NCBI RefSeq assembly: GCF_026626635.1 | Contig: NZ_JAPNKA010000001.1 | Coordinates: forward strand, 3,968,001 to 4,032,000 | Length of the DNA stretch: 64,000 nucleotides | Direction of reading: 5' to 3' | From: Archangium lansingense | GTDB taxonomy: Bacteria > Myxococcota > Myxococcia > Myxococcales > Myxococcaceae | Part shown: one piece after another, positions 9,270-17,671 of the stretch | How positions within the stretch are numbered: the stretch's first letter is position 1 | Layout: each line of letters opens with the position of its first letter | Notes under the pieces: generated by a model | Told to the model about the DNA's origin: nothing | Seen by the model: the letters and a program-made list of their open reading frames with translations, nothing else | The model's database searches: none | Translations under genes and position numbers: made by a program

Positions 9270-10172
9270 ATGAAGAAGATTCAATGGAGAGGAACCGTGG
9301 AGTTGCTGCTGGCGGCGCAGGTGCTGGCGGTGGGCTGCGGGCCCACGCAGGAGTTCCACGCGCCGCCAGCCCTCGCCAGCCAGACCCATGAGATCCGGAT
9401 TGCCAACGGGCTGTCCACCAACGGGCTGTCCACCAACGGGCTGTCCACGAACGGGCTGTCCACCAACGGAGTGAACACGGCCGCGTTCGCGACGTGGTTC
9501 CAGCAAGACCGGGAGCTGAACGACACGCTGATGCAGTACGTGGTGCGCTGTGGCGTGCCGAATGGCCAGAGCGTCTCCTACACGGACCCGAGCACGGCGC
9601 AGAGCTACACCTGGCAGGGGCTGCTGGGCCTCACGCCGGGGTGGGTGGGTGGCGCGCCGGTGACGCAGGCGGAGCAGCAGGTGATGACGGCGTGCCTGGC
9701 GGCGCACGTGAACAAGTACGGGATGAGCGTTCCACTGTCCGTACTGGGGCGGAACACGGTGGGGGAGGAGATCGAGTACAGCCAGCAAGAGCTGGAGACC
9801 TACTCACGGACCGAGGGGTGCTTCTTCGGCAATCTCTTCACGGGCGAGGGCTTCTTCGTGGGGAGGGAGGGAAGTGTCCTGGAGGACGCGGAGAGCTCGC
9901 TGCGCGCCTGCGCTCTGATGCCCAACACCACCAAATCCGAGTGCGATCCGGTGGCGTACGTCGGAACGTGCGAGAGCCTGTGCACGCGAGAGGGCACCCA
10001 GCCGTACTACACGAGCTGCACGCTGAACGGACACACGTACCTGCCCATCACCACGAGGCTGATGCCCGAGCAGGTGTATCGGTGCGGGGACGGGGTGTGC
10101 CAGTGGACCGAGCAGTGCGGCAGTGGGACGACGCGTGACAGCTGCGCGGCGGACTGCGGCACCTGCTCCTGA
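9270..10172 (+). CDS. NGLST-repeat lipoprotein, copy 1
   Basis: The protein is 300 residues from ATG 9270. It has a signal peptide and lipobox (LLLAAQVLAVGC), then a tandem run of four NGLST pentapeptides ending in NGV, encoded by 15-bp units around 9407-9466. The globular domain that follows has NTAAFATWFQQDRELNDTLMQYVVRCG, an EGCFFGNLF segment and a Cys-rich tail ending YRCGDGVCQWTEQCGS...DCGTCS. NGLS(T/A) runs are a hallmark of a large paralogous lipoprotein group in Cystobacterineae; the function is not known. It is nearly identical to the protein at 24031-24963, which has six NGLST units. Confidence 0.9.
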   Translation: MKKIQWRGTVELLLAAQVLAVGCGPTQEFHAPPALASQTHEIRIANGLSTNGLSTNGLSTNGLSTNGVNTAAFATWFQQDRELNDTLMQYVVRCGVPNGQSVSYTDPSTAQSYTWQGLLGLTPGWVGGAPVTQAEQQVMTACLAAHVNKYGMSVPLSVLGRNTVGEEIEYSQQELETYSRTEGCFFGNLFTGEGFFVGREGSVLEDAESSLRACALMPNTTKSECDPVAYVGTCESLCTREGTQPYYTSCTLNGHTYLPITTRLMPEQVYRCGDGVCQWTEQCGSGTTRDSCAADCGTCS

Positions 10173-10224
10173 AGCGAGCCCCCTTCCGTCCCAACACCTC
10201 GTCCCCTTCCACCTCACCTTGCGT

Positions 10225-10302
10225 GAGCATAGGCGGAATGGGAGCGCTGTTGCGGGCGAGGGCCGGGGTAGGTGGTGGGCCAGGAGGGCCTTGCGAGATG
10301 CC
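10225..10302 (+). mobile_element. IS91-type element terminus, solitary copy 1
   Basis: The sequence starts GAGCATAGGCGGAATGGGAG and continues through GCCGGGGTAGGTGGTGGGCC and AGGAGGGCCTTGCGA. The same end occurs at 12490, 17671 (inverted), 19070 and 29065. In the 29065 copy it lies about 200 bp beyond the stop codon of an IS91-like transposase, which identifies it as the end downstream of the transposase. Here no transposase remains. The 10173-10335 interval holds nothing else. Confidence 0.6.
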
Positions 10303-10335
10303 ATGGACCGTCTCTGCCTCTGGGCCTCGCTCGGT

Positions 10336-11346
10336 TCAAGGCAGGGTGATGACCACCTTCCCGAATTGCGCCCCACTGGCCAGGTACGCATAGGCCGCGT
10401 GGGCCTCGGCGAAGGAGAACGTGCGGTCCACCACCGGCCGTACGCCCCGCACCGCCAGCGCGCGTCCCAGTGCCTCCAGGTCCTCCCGGCTGCCCACCGA
10501 CACCGCCTGCAACCGCACCACGCGTCGCAGCGCGCGCGTCAGATCAAAGCGCACCGCGGCGCTGTCCAGGAAGCCCACCAGCGTCACCGTCCCGCCCACC
10601 CGTGCCGCCCCGATGGAGCGCCCGACGCCCTCTCCTCCGACGACATCCACCACGTGGTCCGCCCCGCGCCCCTCCGTCAGTGCCAGCACCCGTGCGTCCC
10701 ACTCCGGATCCGCCCCCGTGTGGATGCCGGCCGCCGCCCCCAGCGCCACCGCCCGCTCCAGCTTCGCCGGGCTCCGGGAAGTGACGAGCACCCGGGCTCC
10801 CGCCATCCGCGCCAGTTGGAGCGCGAACAGCGACACCCCACCCGTCCCCTGCACCACCACCGTGTCTCCCGGCCCCACGCGCCCCGCCGTGAAGAGCGCA
10901 TGCCACGCGGTGACACCGGCAATGGGCAGCGTGGCGGCCTCCGCGTCCGTCAGGTGCGCTGGCGCGGCCACCGCCGCCTCCTCGTGGATGCAGGCGTATT
11001 CGCGCAGCAGTCCATCCAGCGGACCGCCCAACCGCCGGCGGCTGTTCTCCTCCGTGGGCCCGCCGCGAACCCAGTCCGGCACATACGCCGGGATGACGCG
11101 CTCCCCCACCTTGAAGCGCCGCACCTCCGCCCCCACCGCCACCACCTCGCCCACGCCGTCCGAGACAGGCACCAGCGGGCGCGGGTAGTCGCCGTACGTC
11201 CCCCGGAGAATGGCCAGGTCCCGGTAGTTCAACGACACGACGCGCAGCTTCACCAGCAGTTCGCGCGGCCCAGGCTCCGGCACCGGCCGCTCCGTCAGGA
11301 CCAGGGACTCCAGACCGCTTCCTCGAATCAGTTCGTAGCTCTTCAT
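10336..11346 (-). CDS. Medium-chain dehydrogenase / quinone oxidoreductase
   Basis: A 336-residue MDR-superfamily protein from ATG 11346 (MKSYELIRGSGLESLVLTERP). The GroES-like part contains LNYRDLAILRGTYGDYPRPLVPVSDGVGEV; the Rossmann part contains VQGTGGVSLFALQLARMAGARVLVTSRSPAKLE and ADHVVDVVGGEGVG, and the C terminus SGAQFGKVVITLP. The structural-zinc cysteines of classical ADHs are absent, so it belongs with the NADPH-dependent quinone reductase/zinc-independent group. It is transcribed divergently from a LysR regulator 75 bp away, which probably controls it. Confidence 0.92.
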   Translation of the reverse strand: MKSYELIRGSGLESLVLTERPVPEPGPRELLVKLRVVSLNYRDLAILRGTYGDYPRPLVPVSDGVGEVVAVGAEVRRFKVGERVIPAYVPDWVRGGPTEENSRRRLGGPLDGLLREYACIHEEAAVAAPAHLTDAEAATLPIAGVTAWHALFTAGRVGPGDTVVVQGTGGVSLFALQLARMAGARVLVTSRSPAKLERAVALGAAAGIHTGADPEWDARVLALTEGRGADHVVDVVGGEGVGRSIGAARVGGTVTLVGFLDSAAVRFDLTRALRRVVRLQAVSVGSREDLEALGRALAVRGVRPVVDRTFSFAEAHAAYAYLASGAQFGKVVITLP

Positions 11347-11391
11347 GCCCGAAACATGCACCCGGACCAGGGCTGCGGAAACGCACGTCCG

Positions 11392-11408
11392 TGCACGTCC
11401 GGCGTGCA
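11392..11408. promoter_or_regulatory. Probable LysR-type regulator binding site
   Basis: TGCACG-TCCGG-CGTGCA is a perfect 6-5-6 inverted repeat in the 75-bp gap between the divergent LysR and oxidoreductase genes. It is preceded by ACGCACGTCCG, a further half-site. Its location right before the LysR ATG at 11422 is what autoregulated LysR/target pairs show. Confidence 0.55.
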
Positions 11409-11421
11409 ATCATGCACGGCC

Positions 11422-12300
11422 ATGCTCCAGTGGGACGACCTGCGCTACTTCCTCGCCGTGCACCGTCATGGCACGCATGCCGCGGCCGGGCGCTCGCTAC
11501 GTGTCGCGCCCACCACCATCGGCCGGAGGCTGGCCGCGTTGGAGGAGGCGCTCGGCGTGAAGCTCTTCCAGCGCACGCCCGCCGGGCTGGTGCTCGGCGA
11601 GAGTGGACAGGTGCTGCGCGCTCATGCCGAGCGGGTGGAGGCCGAGGTGCTCGCCTCGGAGCGCGCGCTGACAGGCGCGGACAGGCGCGTGTCGGGCCCG
11701 GTGCGCCTCACCGCGGGCGACGGAATGGCGACCCACGTGCTCGCCCCCAGGCTGGCCGAGCTCCAGCTGGCGCACCCGGAGCTGCGGGTGGAGCTGCGCG
11801 CCGACAACCTCGCCGTGGACCTGTCCCGGCGCGAAGCGGACGTCGCCCTGCGCCTGTTCCGCCCCCGCGAGCAGTCCCTCATCGCGCGTCGGCTGGCGCC
11901 CTTCAACTTCGGCGTCTACGGCGGCGAGCCCTACTTCGCCCGCCGGGGCCGACCCTCCGGGATGAAGGATGCGGCCCGGCACGACTGGCTGGGTCCCGAG
12001 TCGGCACAGGACGGCACGCCGCCGGGACAGTGGTTGCGCCGCCACATCCCCGCCGCGCGCGTCGTCCTGCGCTCCAGCGCCACCACCGTGCTCATGTCCG
12101 CCTGCGCCGCGGGCCAGGGGCTCGCCGTGTTCCCGGAGCTGCTCGCGGCGAGCGACCCGCGCCTCGTCCCCGTGCTCCCACGCGCCGCGCTCCCCACCCG
12201 CGAGCTGTGGGCCGTCACCCACCAGGACCTGCGTCACAGTGCCCGCGTTTCCGCGGTCATGGACTGGCTGGCGCGGCTCTTTCCGGTGCACGCGGGATGA
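11422..12300 (+). CDS. LysR-family transcriptional regulator
   Basis: A 292-residue LysR regulator. The N-terminal HTH is WDDLRYFLAVHRHGTHAAAGRSLRVAPTTIGRRLAALEEALGVKLFQRT, followed by a linker helix and a substrate-binding domain (RLTAGDGMATHVLAPRLAELQLAHPELRVEL, DLSRREADVALRLFRP, ATTVLMSACAAGQGLAVFPELLAASDPRL). ATG 11422 is the natural start; a much longer open frame upstream is only antisense of the neighbouring oxidoreductase. It presumably activates or represses that divergent gene. Confidence 0.94.
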   Translation: MLQWDDLRYFLAVHRHGTHAAAGRSLRVAPTTIGRRLAALEEALGVKLFQRTPAGLVLGESGQVLRAHAERVEAEVLASERALTGADRRVSGPVRLTAGDGMATHVLAPRLAELQLAHPELRVELRADNLAVDLSRREADVALRLFRPREQSLIARRLAPFNFGVYGGEPYFARRGRPSGMKDAARHDWLGPESAQDGTPPGQWLRRHIPAARVVLRSSATTVLMSACAAGQGLAVFPELLAASDPRLVPVLPRAALPTRELWAVTHQDLRHSARVSAVMDWLARLFPVHAG

Positions 12301-12489
12301 AGGCGTACCCGGCCCCCTTGCCGCCTATACCGTGCGCTGGAGCCGCTCTCGCGCCTTGTCCTGGGCGAGCACGCGCCGGCCACTGCCCAGGGCGCGCGCC
12401 GCGGACGTGGGAGTGGCCTCGAGCGGCCACCGCCGGGCCTTCTCCAATCCCTCGCGTGTCTCCCCGGGCGGAGTGTGCTCGAGCACGGC

Positions 12490-12518
12490 GGAGTATAGGC
12501 CGGATGGGAGTCCTGTTG
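12490..12518 (+). mobile_element. IS91-type element terminus, 29-bp copy 2
   Basis: GGAGTATAGGCCGGATGGGAG then TCCTGTTG matches the first 29 bases of the terminus at 19070, after which similarity stops abruptly. The remainder joins directly to a gamma-glutamyltransferase remnant, so an internal deletion has removed the rest of the element. Confidence 0.55.
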
Positions 12519-12610
12519 ATGAGCCCCCTGCTCGTGTTCAAGGACGGCGCCCCGTGCTCGCGCTCGGCAGCCCCGGCGGCTCCACCCTCATCACCACCGT
12601 GGGCCAGACG
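12519..12610 (+). pseudogene. Gamma-glutamyltransferase remnant
   Basis: Just after the transposon end the plus strand reads MSPLLVFKDGAP, then, after the loss of one C at about 12553, VLALGSPGGSTLITTV. Together they match the conserved SSMSPTxVFxDGxPVLALGSPGGS(R/T)IITTV stretch of gamma-glutamyltranspeptidases. About 30 codons remain and are frameshifted. The 12301-12783 interval contains nothing else recognisable. Confidence 0.6.
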
Positions 12611-12783
12611 ACAGCTGGGCGCGCTCGCCGCTGGCTGCGCGAGAGGGTGCGTCCGCTCATCCCCCAATGTGCACCGCTGGAGCCGGGAACGAAGCTCAGC
12701 CCGGTGTCGAGCGGGGCGGGGCCATCGGCTGGCCCTTCGGCGATGGTTGACCCCGGAAACACGGCTCCCCCATCATCCGCGGC

Positions 12784-14820
12784 ATGCCCACCCGGAACCT
12801 CGGCCCCTTGGTGATGGCCGCGCTGCTCGTGCTCGCGTGCCCCTCGACCCAGAACGTGAACGGCGCGCTGAGCCCGAACCAGCGGCCGGTGCTCGAAGGC
12901 GGCCTCTGGACCGACGCGCGCTGCTCGGAGGGGGAGGGCCATGCGCACTGCTGCGAGCGCAACGGCCCGTACTGCCTCGGCTTCACCGACTACAACGTGG
13001 GCGACGTCCGCGTGCAGGGGAACCGCGTCGCCGCGCTCATCTCGGCCAACAACGGATACATCCTCGCGCTGAGTGATGACCGGGGCGACTCGTGGCGCAC
13101 CGTGCCGCTCGGCAGCGTCGGCGGACTCGCGGCGTTCCGGCCGATGGCGCTGCACCTCGACGAGCGCGAGGTGTACCTGATGGTCCCAAACCAGGAGGAT
13201 GCCGCCGGCGGTGGCACCGTCGCGCGCACCCGCCCCGTGCGCGTGGACCTCGCGTCGGGGCAGACGACCCCCGTCGCAAGCGACTGGTTCCTCTTCAGCA
13301 GGCTCCCCGCGGCGGTGAAGGACGGTGCGTCGGTGGGCGTCTCGTACTGGCCCGAGGACGCCCGCGGCGGCGCGACCTGCACCGCCGACCTGGAGACGTG
13401 GAAGCCCGGGCAGCCGCCGGTGCGCGCGCGCGCCCTGTTCACCGGCCCCTGCAACGAGGGGATGGAGGTGCCCGCCTCGAACGACGGCCGCCTCTTCCCG
13501 CTGCTCGCCGACGTGGGCGGTCTGCAGCCCTGCCTCTTCCAGTACGACGCGGCCCTGAACACCGTGTCGAAGACGTGCGTGCCCGCATCCGAGTGGCCGG
13601 CGTTGTCGGAGCCGCGCGTGCTCGCTTCGTACGCGGACGAACGCGCCGAGTACCTGCGGGCCTTCACCCAGCGCGGCCTCTCGTGGGCCGCGAGCCCTTC
13701 GCTCGCCTCGCCCATCCCGCTCGGCCCAGGCCTGCCGAAGCAGAACCGCGGCACGGGCGGGCGGCAGCGCTACGCGGGGTTCGTGGTCCTCGGTGACGCC
13801 ACGGGCGGCAGCACCCTGGTCCGCCTCCGGCGCGATGGCGGCGTTGATGACGTGCTGCTGCCCCGGAGCCCGTGCGCGCAGAACCCGGAGCAGTCCTGCT
13901 TCGACCCGAAGAACCCCGGCATCTGGCACGGCGAGTACGGTGACGCGCTCTGGATCGAGCCGCTCGGGGGCGACGAGTTCCTCGTGTTCTGGCTCCACGA
14001 CCTCGCCCCGGGCCTCAACCAGTACAAGGGCCTCATCACCACCTCGCGCGAGAGGGCGGCGTACCGCCCGCGCGACGGCCTCGTCCCGTACGAGTCGCTC
14101 GGCCCGCCCGGCTACCCGAAGGCGACCAGGGCCGGCGCCGTCGAGGAACTGTGCGCGAAGCGCCTCACCTGCACGCCCATCCGCGAGGACTTCTACCAGT
14201 GTGTCAACCGGTTCATCGTGCACGACGGCAGCAAGCCGAACATCGAGGCGGCGCTCGCGGCGGCCCGGAGTGCAACCTGCGACGATCCGGTGTACACGGA
14301 GCCCAAGTGGCTGGACTGCCTGAGCCGCGGCGGCACCCCGAGCCGTCCCGACGGCGGCCCGCTCCTCTTCCAGTGCGACTTCCGCGTCTCCCTCGCGGGC
14401 GCGGCCTGCGGCACCTGCATCTCGGACGTGGCGGTGGCCTGCACCGGCTCCTCCAGCAGCGTCGTCCCGCTCGACTGCGCCTCGGGCGGCTTCACGTGCC
14501 AGGCGGGCACCTGCAAGAAGCCCGGCAGCTGCGGCAGTGCCGGCTCCACGCTGGTGTGCAACGGAGATCGGGCTGAGCGCTGCTGGAACAACTCGCTCGA
14601 GTCGCTGCGCTGCGACCTGCTCAACATGGCGTGCGATACGAACGCGCGGCCGAACGCGTGGAACCCGTGCGTCTCCAAGCAGGGCGAGCCCTTCAGCACG
14701 GTCTGGACGCCGCTGCGCTGCGAGGGCCGTTACCTGCTCTGGGACCTCAACGGGACGCACTGGGCGGACTGCAGGGCGCTCGGGTTCTCAGGCTGCCAGG
14801 GGGACCGCTGCGTGCGGTGA
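12784..14820 (+). CDS. Large Cys-rich lipoprotein of unknown function
   Basis: A 678-residue protein that starts MPTRNLGPLVMAALLVLAC, a lipoprotein signal. The mature part resembles a sialidase/BNR-like six-bladed arrangement in feel (ALSDDRGDSWRTVPLGSVGGLAAFRPM, then regularly spaced beta-rich segments), but no catalytic motif is evident. The C-terminal third is Cys-rich with CTGSSSSVVPLDCASGG, CQAGTCKKPGSCG and RCWNNSLESLRCDLLNMAC, typical of disulfide-stabilised myxobacterial surface proteins. I do not recognise a named family. The DSWRTV element (Asp-box-like SxDxGxxW) is the only functional hint. No strong ribosome site is seen before ATG 12784. Confidence 0.8.
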   Translation: MPTRNLGPLVMAALLVLACPSTQNVNGALSPNQRPVLEGGLWTDARCSEGEGHAHCCERNGPYCLGFTDYNVGDVRVQGNRVAALISANNGYILALSDDRGDSWRTVPLGSVGGLAAFRPMALHLDEREVYLMVPNQEDAAGGGTVARTRPVRVDLASGQTTPVASDWFLFSRLPAAVKDGASVGVSYWPEDARGGATCTADLETWKPGQPPVRARALFTGPCNEGMEVPASNDGRLFPLLADVGGLQPCLFQYDAALNTVSKTCVPASEWPALSEPRVLASYADERAEYLRAFTQRGLSWAASPSLASPIPLGPGLPKQNRGTGGRQRYAGFVVLGDATGGSTLVRLRRDGGVDDVLLPRSPCAQNPEQSCFDPKNPGIWHGEYGDALWIEPLGGDEFLVFWLHDLAPGLNQYKGLITTSRERAAYRPRDGLVPYESLGPPGYPKATRAGAVEELCAKRLTCTPIREDFYQCVNRFIVHDGSKPNIEAALAAARSATCDDPVYTEPKWLDCLSRGGTPSRPDGGPLLFQCDFRVSLAGAACGTCISDVAVACTGSSSSVVPLDCASGGFTCQAGTCKKPGSCGSAGSTLVCNGDRAERCWNNSLESLRCDLLNMACDTNARPNAWNPCVSKQGEPFSTVWTPLRCEGRYLLWDLNGTHWADCRALGFSGCQGDRCVR

Positions 14821-15029
14821 CGCGGGCCTGCCCCGAGGGGCTCATGCCGAACTTCGAGGGCGCTCGCGGCCAGGCGTGGGCGGGCTCGTCGCGATGATGG
14901 CGCTGCCCACGCTCGTCACCCTCCTCGCGCTCTTGTCCTGAGCCTCCGGGCCCCCGCGCTCGGGCCGCGCTACCCCGTGCGCTTCCTCGGGCTCTCATAG
15001 GGCGCCACGGCCCTGGCTCACGACCTGGA

Positions 15030-15603
15030 CCAACACTCCGAGAGTTCCCGCCTCATCGAAGAGGGGCTGGAGGTCGGGTGCCAGGACAACGCTGGCCTCC
15101 CGTCTGAAGACGGGCAGCCTCCGCGTGAGGAGTCCGCGCTCCCGCTGCGGCGGCGCTGCGCGACTTCCCCGAGGAGGCCGCGTTCCCGTGCAACGCGGCC
15201 TGTCTCGCCTTCTTTCTGGGGCGTGGAGCGGAGGCACGGGCCCTGAGCGCGGAAACTCATCCGCGCGGTGCCTTGAGCGTTACCTTCATGGCTCGCGAGG
15301 CCGTAGGAGCCTCCAGGCGAGGGGCATCCCCAGGCCGGCGAGGGTGGCCTTGAGCAACCCACCGGGGAGGAAGGGCAGGAAGCCCTTGTGCAGGGCCGTG
15401 GCGAAGTCGAGCGGGGCCGCCACACAGAGCCAGGGCACGCCGATGGCCAGGATGACGAGCTGGCCCGCGAGGAAGAGCGGGACCGCCTTCCACGCCACCC
15501 TGTCGAAGCCGTGCCGCGCCGCGAGGCCCACGAGGAAGGCCGCGGGGATGAAGCCCACCAGGTAGCCGCCGGTCGGCCCGAGCACCTGTGTCCAGCCGCT
15601 GGC
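15030..15603. repeat. 574-bp duplication of the bioY 3' region
   Basis: From CCAACACTCCGAGAG to CCAGCCGCTGGCCC this matches 19452-20025 with only isolated substitutions, at a constant offset of 4422 bases. It carries the 3' half of bioY plus about 255 bp downstream. The segment between 14821 and 15029 holds no convincing gene; a 30-residue hydrophobic C-terminal tail (MMALPTLVTLLALLS) is readable on the plus strand only. Confidence 0.93.
15286..15603 (-). pseudogene. bioY, 5'-truncated copy
   Basis: The C-terminal 99 residues of BioY (MLGPTGGYLVGFIPAAFLVGL onward through LLRPREP) are identical to the intact gene at 19708-20310. The N-terminal half was cut off at the duplication border at about 15603, where unrelated sequence begins. 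At least three membrane helices are missing, so it is not expected to function. Confidence 0.9.
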
Positions 15604-15605
15604 CC

Positions 15606-16009
15606 GTGCCTCGCTCGCACTCCTCTGGGGCCGTGGCCAGCTCTACGTCCTCCTCCGGGCGCGCGACGCAACGCGCGGGGGTCGTCGCTTCGACGAGGTC
15701 ACCCTGGAGGTGAAAAGCTCGTCCAGTGAGGACCTGAGAATCGTCATGGCGCCGGGCAAGTCTCTCCAGGCGCGCCGCGGCGAGGAGCGCGTGCCGCTGG
15801 TCGGCGCGGTCTCGTCGTGGGATCGCGGTGATGGCGAATGGAGCGACGCGCTCAAGCTGCCGCTTGCGGGGCTTGGTGCTCGGGAGAGCGCGGGCGCGAC
15901 GTTGATGGTCACGGCACGACGCTGCGTGGCGGACGACCCGAGCCCGCCGCGGTGCGCGGAAACGAGTGCGAAGCTACGGCTCGCTGCGGAGGGAGCCGGC
16001 GGCCCCTGA
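15606..16009 (+). pseudogene. 3' fragment of an unrecognised secreted-protein gene
   Basis: An open plus-strand frame with no start enters from the duplication border and reads RGQLYVLLRARDATRGGRRF then DEVTLEVKSSSSEDLRIVM, and later GDGEWSDALKLPLAGLG, before stopping at 16009. Composition and coherence suggest the C-terminal about 130 residues of a real protein whose 5' part was replaced by the bioY duplication. No family is recognised. Confidence 0.5.
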
Positions 16010-16038
16010 CGCCTGACGAATCGGCTCCGGGTCGCGAT

Positions 16039-17409
16039 TCAACGCTCCCGGACCGAGCCAGTCAGCGAGTACTCCTTGGTCCGGAATCCCGTACCGAAGC
16101 GGCCGACGAGCTTGGCCATGTGTTCGGGCGAAACAGGTGACGTGACGACTCCTGTCAGACGCGGCATGCCCTTCGCGCTCACGAGCGCAGCGATGACAGC
16201 ATCCAGATCGGTTCCCTCGACCTCCTCATCCTGACTCAGGGCCGTTGCGTCGAAGTCGAGGTGTAGCTCGGTGAGGTTGGGCAAGTCGGCGCGGCCGAGG
16301 CTGTCCGCGGTCGTGTGGTTGACCTCCAGACGGAGCTCGCGCAGGCGCGGCAGGCGCCGAGCGACGAGACCTTGCTGCGACGCCGTGAGATCGTTGCTCA
16401 GGGTCAGAGACTCGAGTGCGGCAAGAAGCTGAGACCGTCCAAACCCGGTGAGGGTCGTGCTCGAAAGATTGCAGCTCCGTAGGCGCAGGTGGCGGAGAGC
16501 GGTCAGGTAGGGAGACGCGATGAGGGACGCGAGCTCGTCATCCTCGACTTCCGAGAGAACGAGGTGCTCGACGGTCGTCATGCGTGCCGAGCCGGCGACG
16601 ATCGCGACGGCTCCCGGGACGTCGCCCAGACCGAGATGCGCGACGGCCAGGCGCGGCGACGTGATGAGCGCCGAGAAGCCGGGGCCAGGCAAGGCCGAGT
16701 CGCCGGCATCGTCGAATCCGAGACAGCCCTCGAGATCGAGCCCACGAAGGCGAGACAGGCTCGAGGCCCGGGCCAGGGCGTGGCAGCCCTCTTCGCCGAT
16801 CGCGGAACGTGCGAGGTCCAAGTAGGCCAACGCGGGCAGGTCGAACAGACGACTCAGCCCCGCCGGGCCGATGCCGACGCGGGGGAGCGCGAGGCTCTCC
16901 AGACGCTCGAGACCGGCAGCAGCGAGAAGGTCGGCCAGATCATCACCCACGGGGATGTCACCATCCTGGGCGTCGGGCATCGCGAGGCCGAAGCGGCGCA
17001 AGTTGGTCATCTTGCGCCGAGCCAGCGGCTCGTATGCCTCGACCGTGTGGAGCCCGGCGGCCAGCTCGAGCTCGTCCAGGTGATGCAGGAGCGGTGACGC
17101 AAGCACCTCGGCTACCCCCGTGACACCGAGCCAGTTGCAGTCGATGCGCAGCTCGGAGATGGCCCGTAGCCGAGAACACCGAGTGAAGGCGGGCACCAAG
17201 TCCTCGGACCCGAAACGCTCGTTGATCCAGGCGCGATGGAGGTCGATCCAGGACTCGGCGTCTTCCCTCTTGATACCGCGAGCCATGCGGCCAGCCAGGA
17301 CTTCGTCGAGTCGAACGAGACCCACCACGGACAGACGCGACTCGACGGCGACGTCATCGCGGATCAGCTGCCGCGCGGCGAGCTCGAGGGGCCAGGGCCG
17401 TTGGAGCAT
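16039..17409 (-). CDS. Leucine-rich-repeat protein
   Basis: From ATG 17409 the protein is 456 residues (MLQRPWPLELAARQLIRDDV). From about residue 70 to 400 it consists of irregular leucine-rich repeats of the ribonuclease-inhibitor type: LRAISELRIDCNWLGVTGVAEVL, LERLESLALPRVGIGPAGLSRLFDLPALAYLDLARSAIGEEGC, LRHLRLRSCNLSSTTL and LPRLRELRLEVNHT. There is no signal peptide, so a cytoplasmic protein-binding scaffold is likely. Its 5' end is followed at about 17450 by an IS91 fragment, so the original promoter or a few N-terminal residues may have been replaced. Confidence 0.8.
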   Translation of the reverse strand: MLQRPWPLELAARQLIRDDVAVESRLSVVGLVRLDEVLAGRMARGIKREDAESWIDLHRAWINERFGSEDLVPAFTRCSRLRAISELRIDCNWLGVTGVAEVLASPLLHHLDELELAAGLHTVEAYEPLARRKMTNLRRFGLAMPDAQDGDIPVGDDLADLLAAAGLERLESLALPRVGIGPAGLSRLFDLPALAYLDLARSAIGEEGCHALARASSLSRLRGLDLEGCLGFDDAGDSALPGPGFSALITSPRLAVAHLGLGDVPGAVAIVAGSARMTTVEHLVLSEVEDDELASLIASPYLTALRHLRLRSCNLSSTTLTGFGRSQLLAALESLTLSNDLTASQQGLVARRLPRLRELRLEVNHTTADSLGRADLPNLTELHLDFDATALSQDEEVEGTDLDAVIAALVSAKGMPRLTGVVTSPVSPEHMAKLVGRFGTGFRTKEYSLTGSVRER

Positions 17410-17449
17410 GGTCGGAAAGGTATCGCCGAATCTGGCGCGGCGGCAAGTG

Positions 17450-17671
17450 GTGCAGCAGGCGCTGTGGGAGTGACGCACGGCTGAGGGATGCACTCTCTCG
17501 CGGAGCCCAAGGCGACCGGTCGCCTGCGCAGGGGAGGGGTATGCCTGGAGCGCGACGGGCGGGCCTCCTCGGGGCCCTCCTGCACCGTCCAATGCGTGTC
17601 GCGCGGCCCTCCTGGACGACCACCTACCCCGGCCCTCGCCCACAACAGGGCTCCCATGCCGCCTATGCTCC
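17450..17671 (+). mobile_element. IS91-type element end, copy 3 (transposase-downstream end)
   Basis: The plus strand reads VVQQALWE-stop at 17450-17473, the last residues of the transposase seen at 29264. This is followed by the conserved roughly 200-bp tail and the terminus ending CTCCCATGCCGCCTATGCTCC at 17671. The next base starts the aldehyde dehydrogenase fragment. The orientation is opposite to the other copies. Confidence 0.65.

Larger units (their letters stand above)
8895..10174. repeat. Segmental duplication, copy 1 (of 23232-24965)
   Basis: This block matches 23232-24965 almost base for base from GCTCACGCGG to the TGA of the lipoprotein gene, except for two deletions. About 390 bp are missing at 9020/9021 (most of DUF2325 and part of an IS91 transposase) and 47 bp at about 9090. 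The NGLST tract is also two units shorter. The longer copy is therefore the more complete one. The stretch 8895-9269 otherwise holds only gene fragments. Confidence 0.9.

Noticed and set aside
12538..14760. 740-codon minus-strand frame opposite the Cys-rich lipoprotein
   Set aside because: Low-complexity shadow without signal or domain; the plus frame has a lipobox and evenly spaced cysteines.
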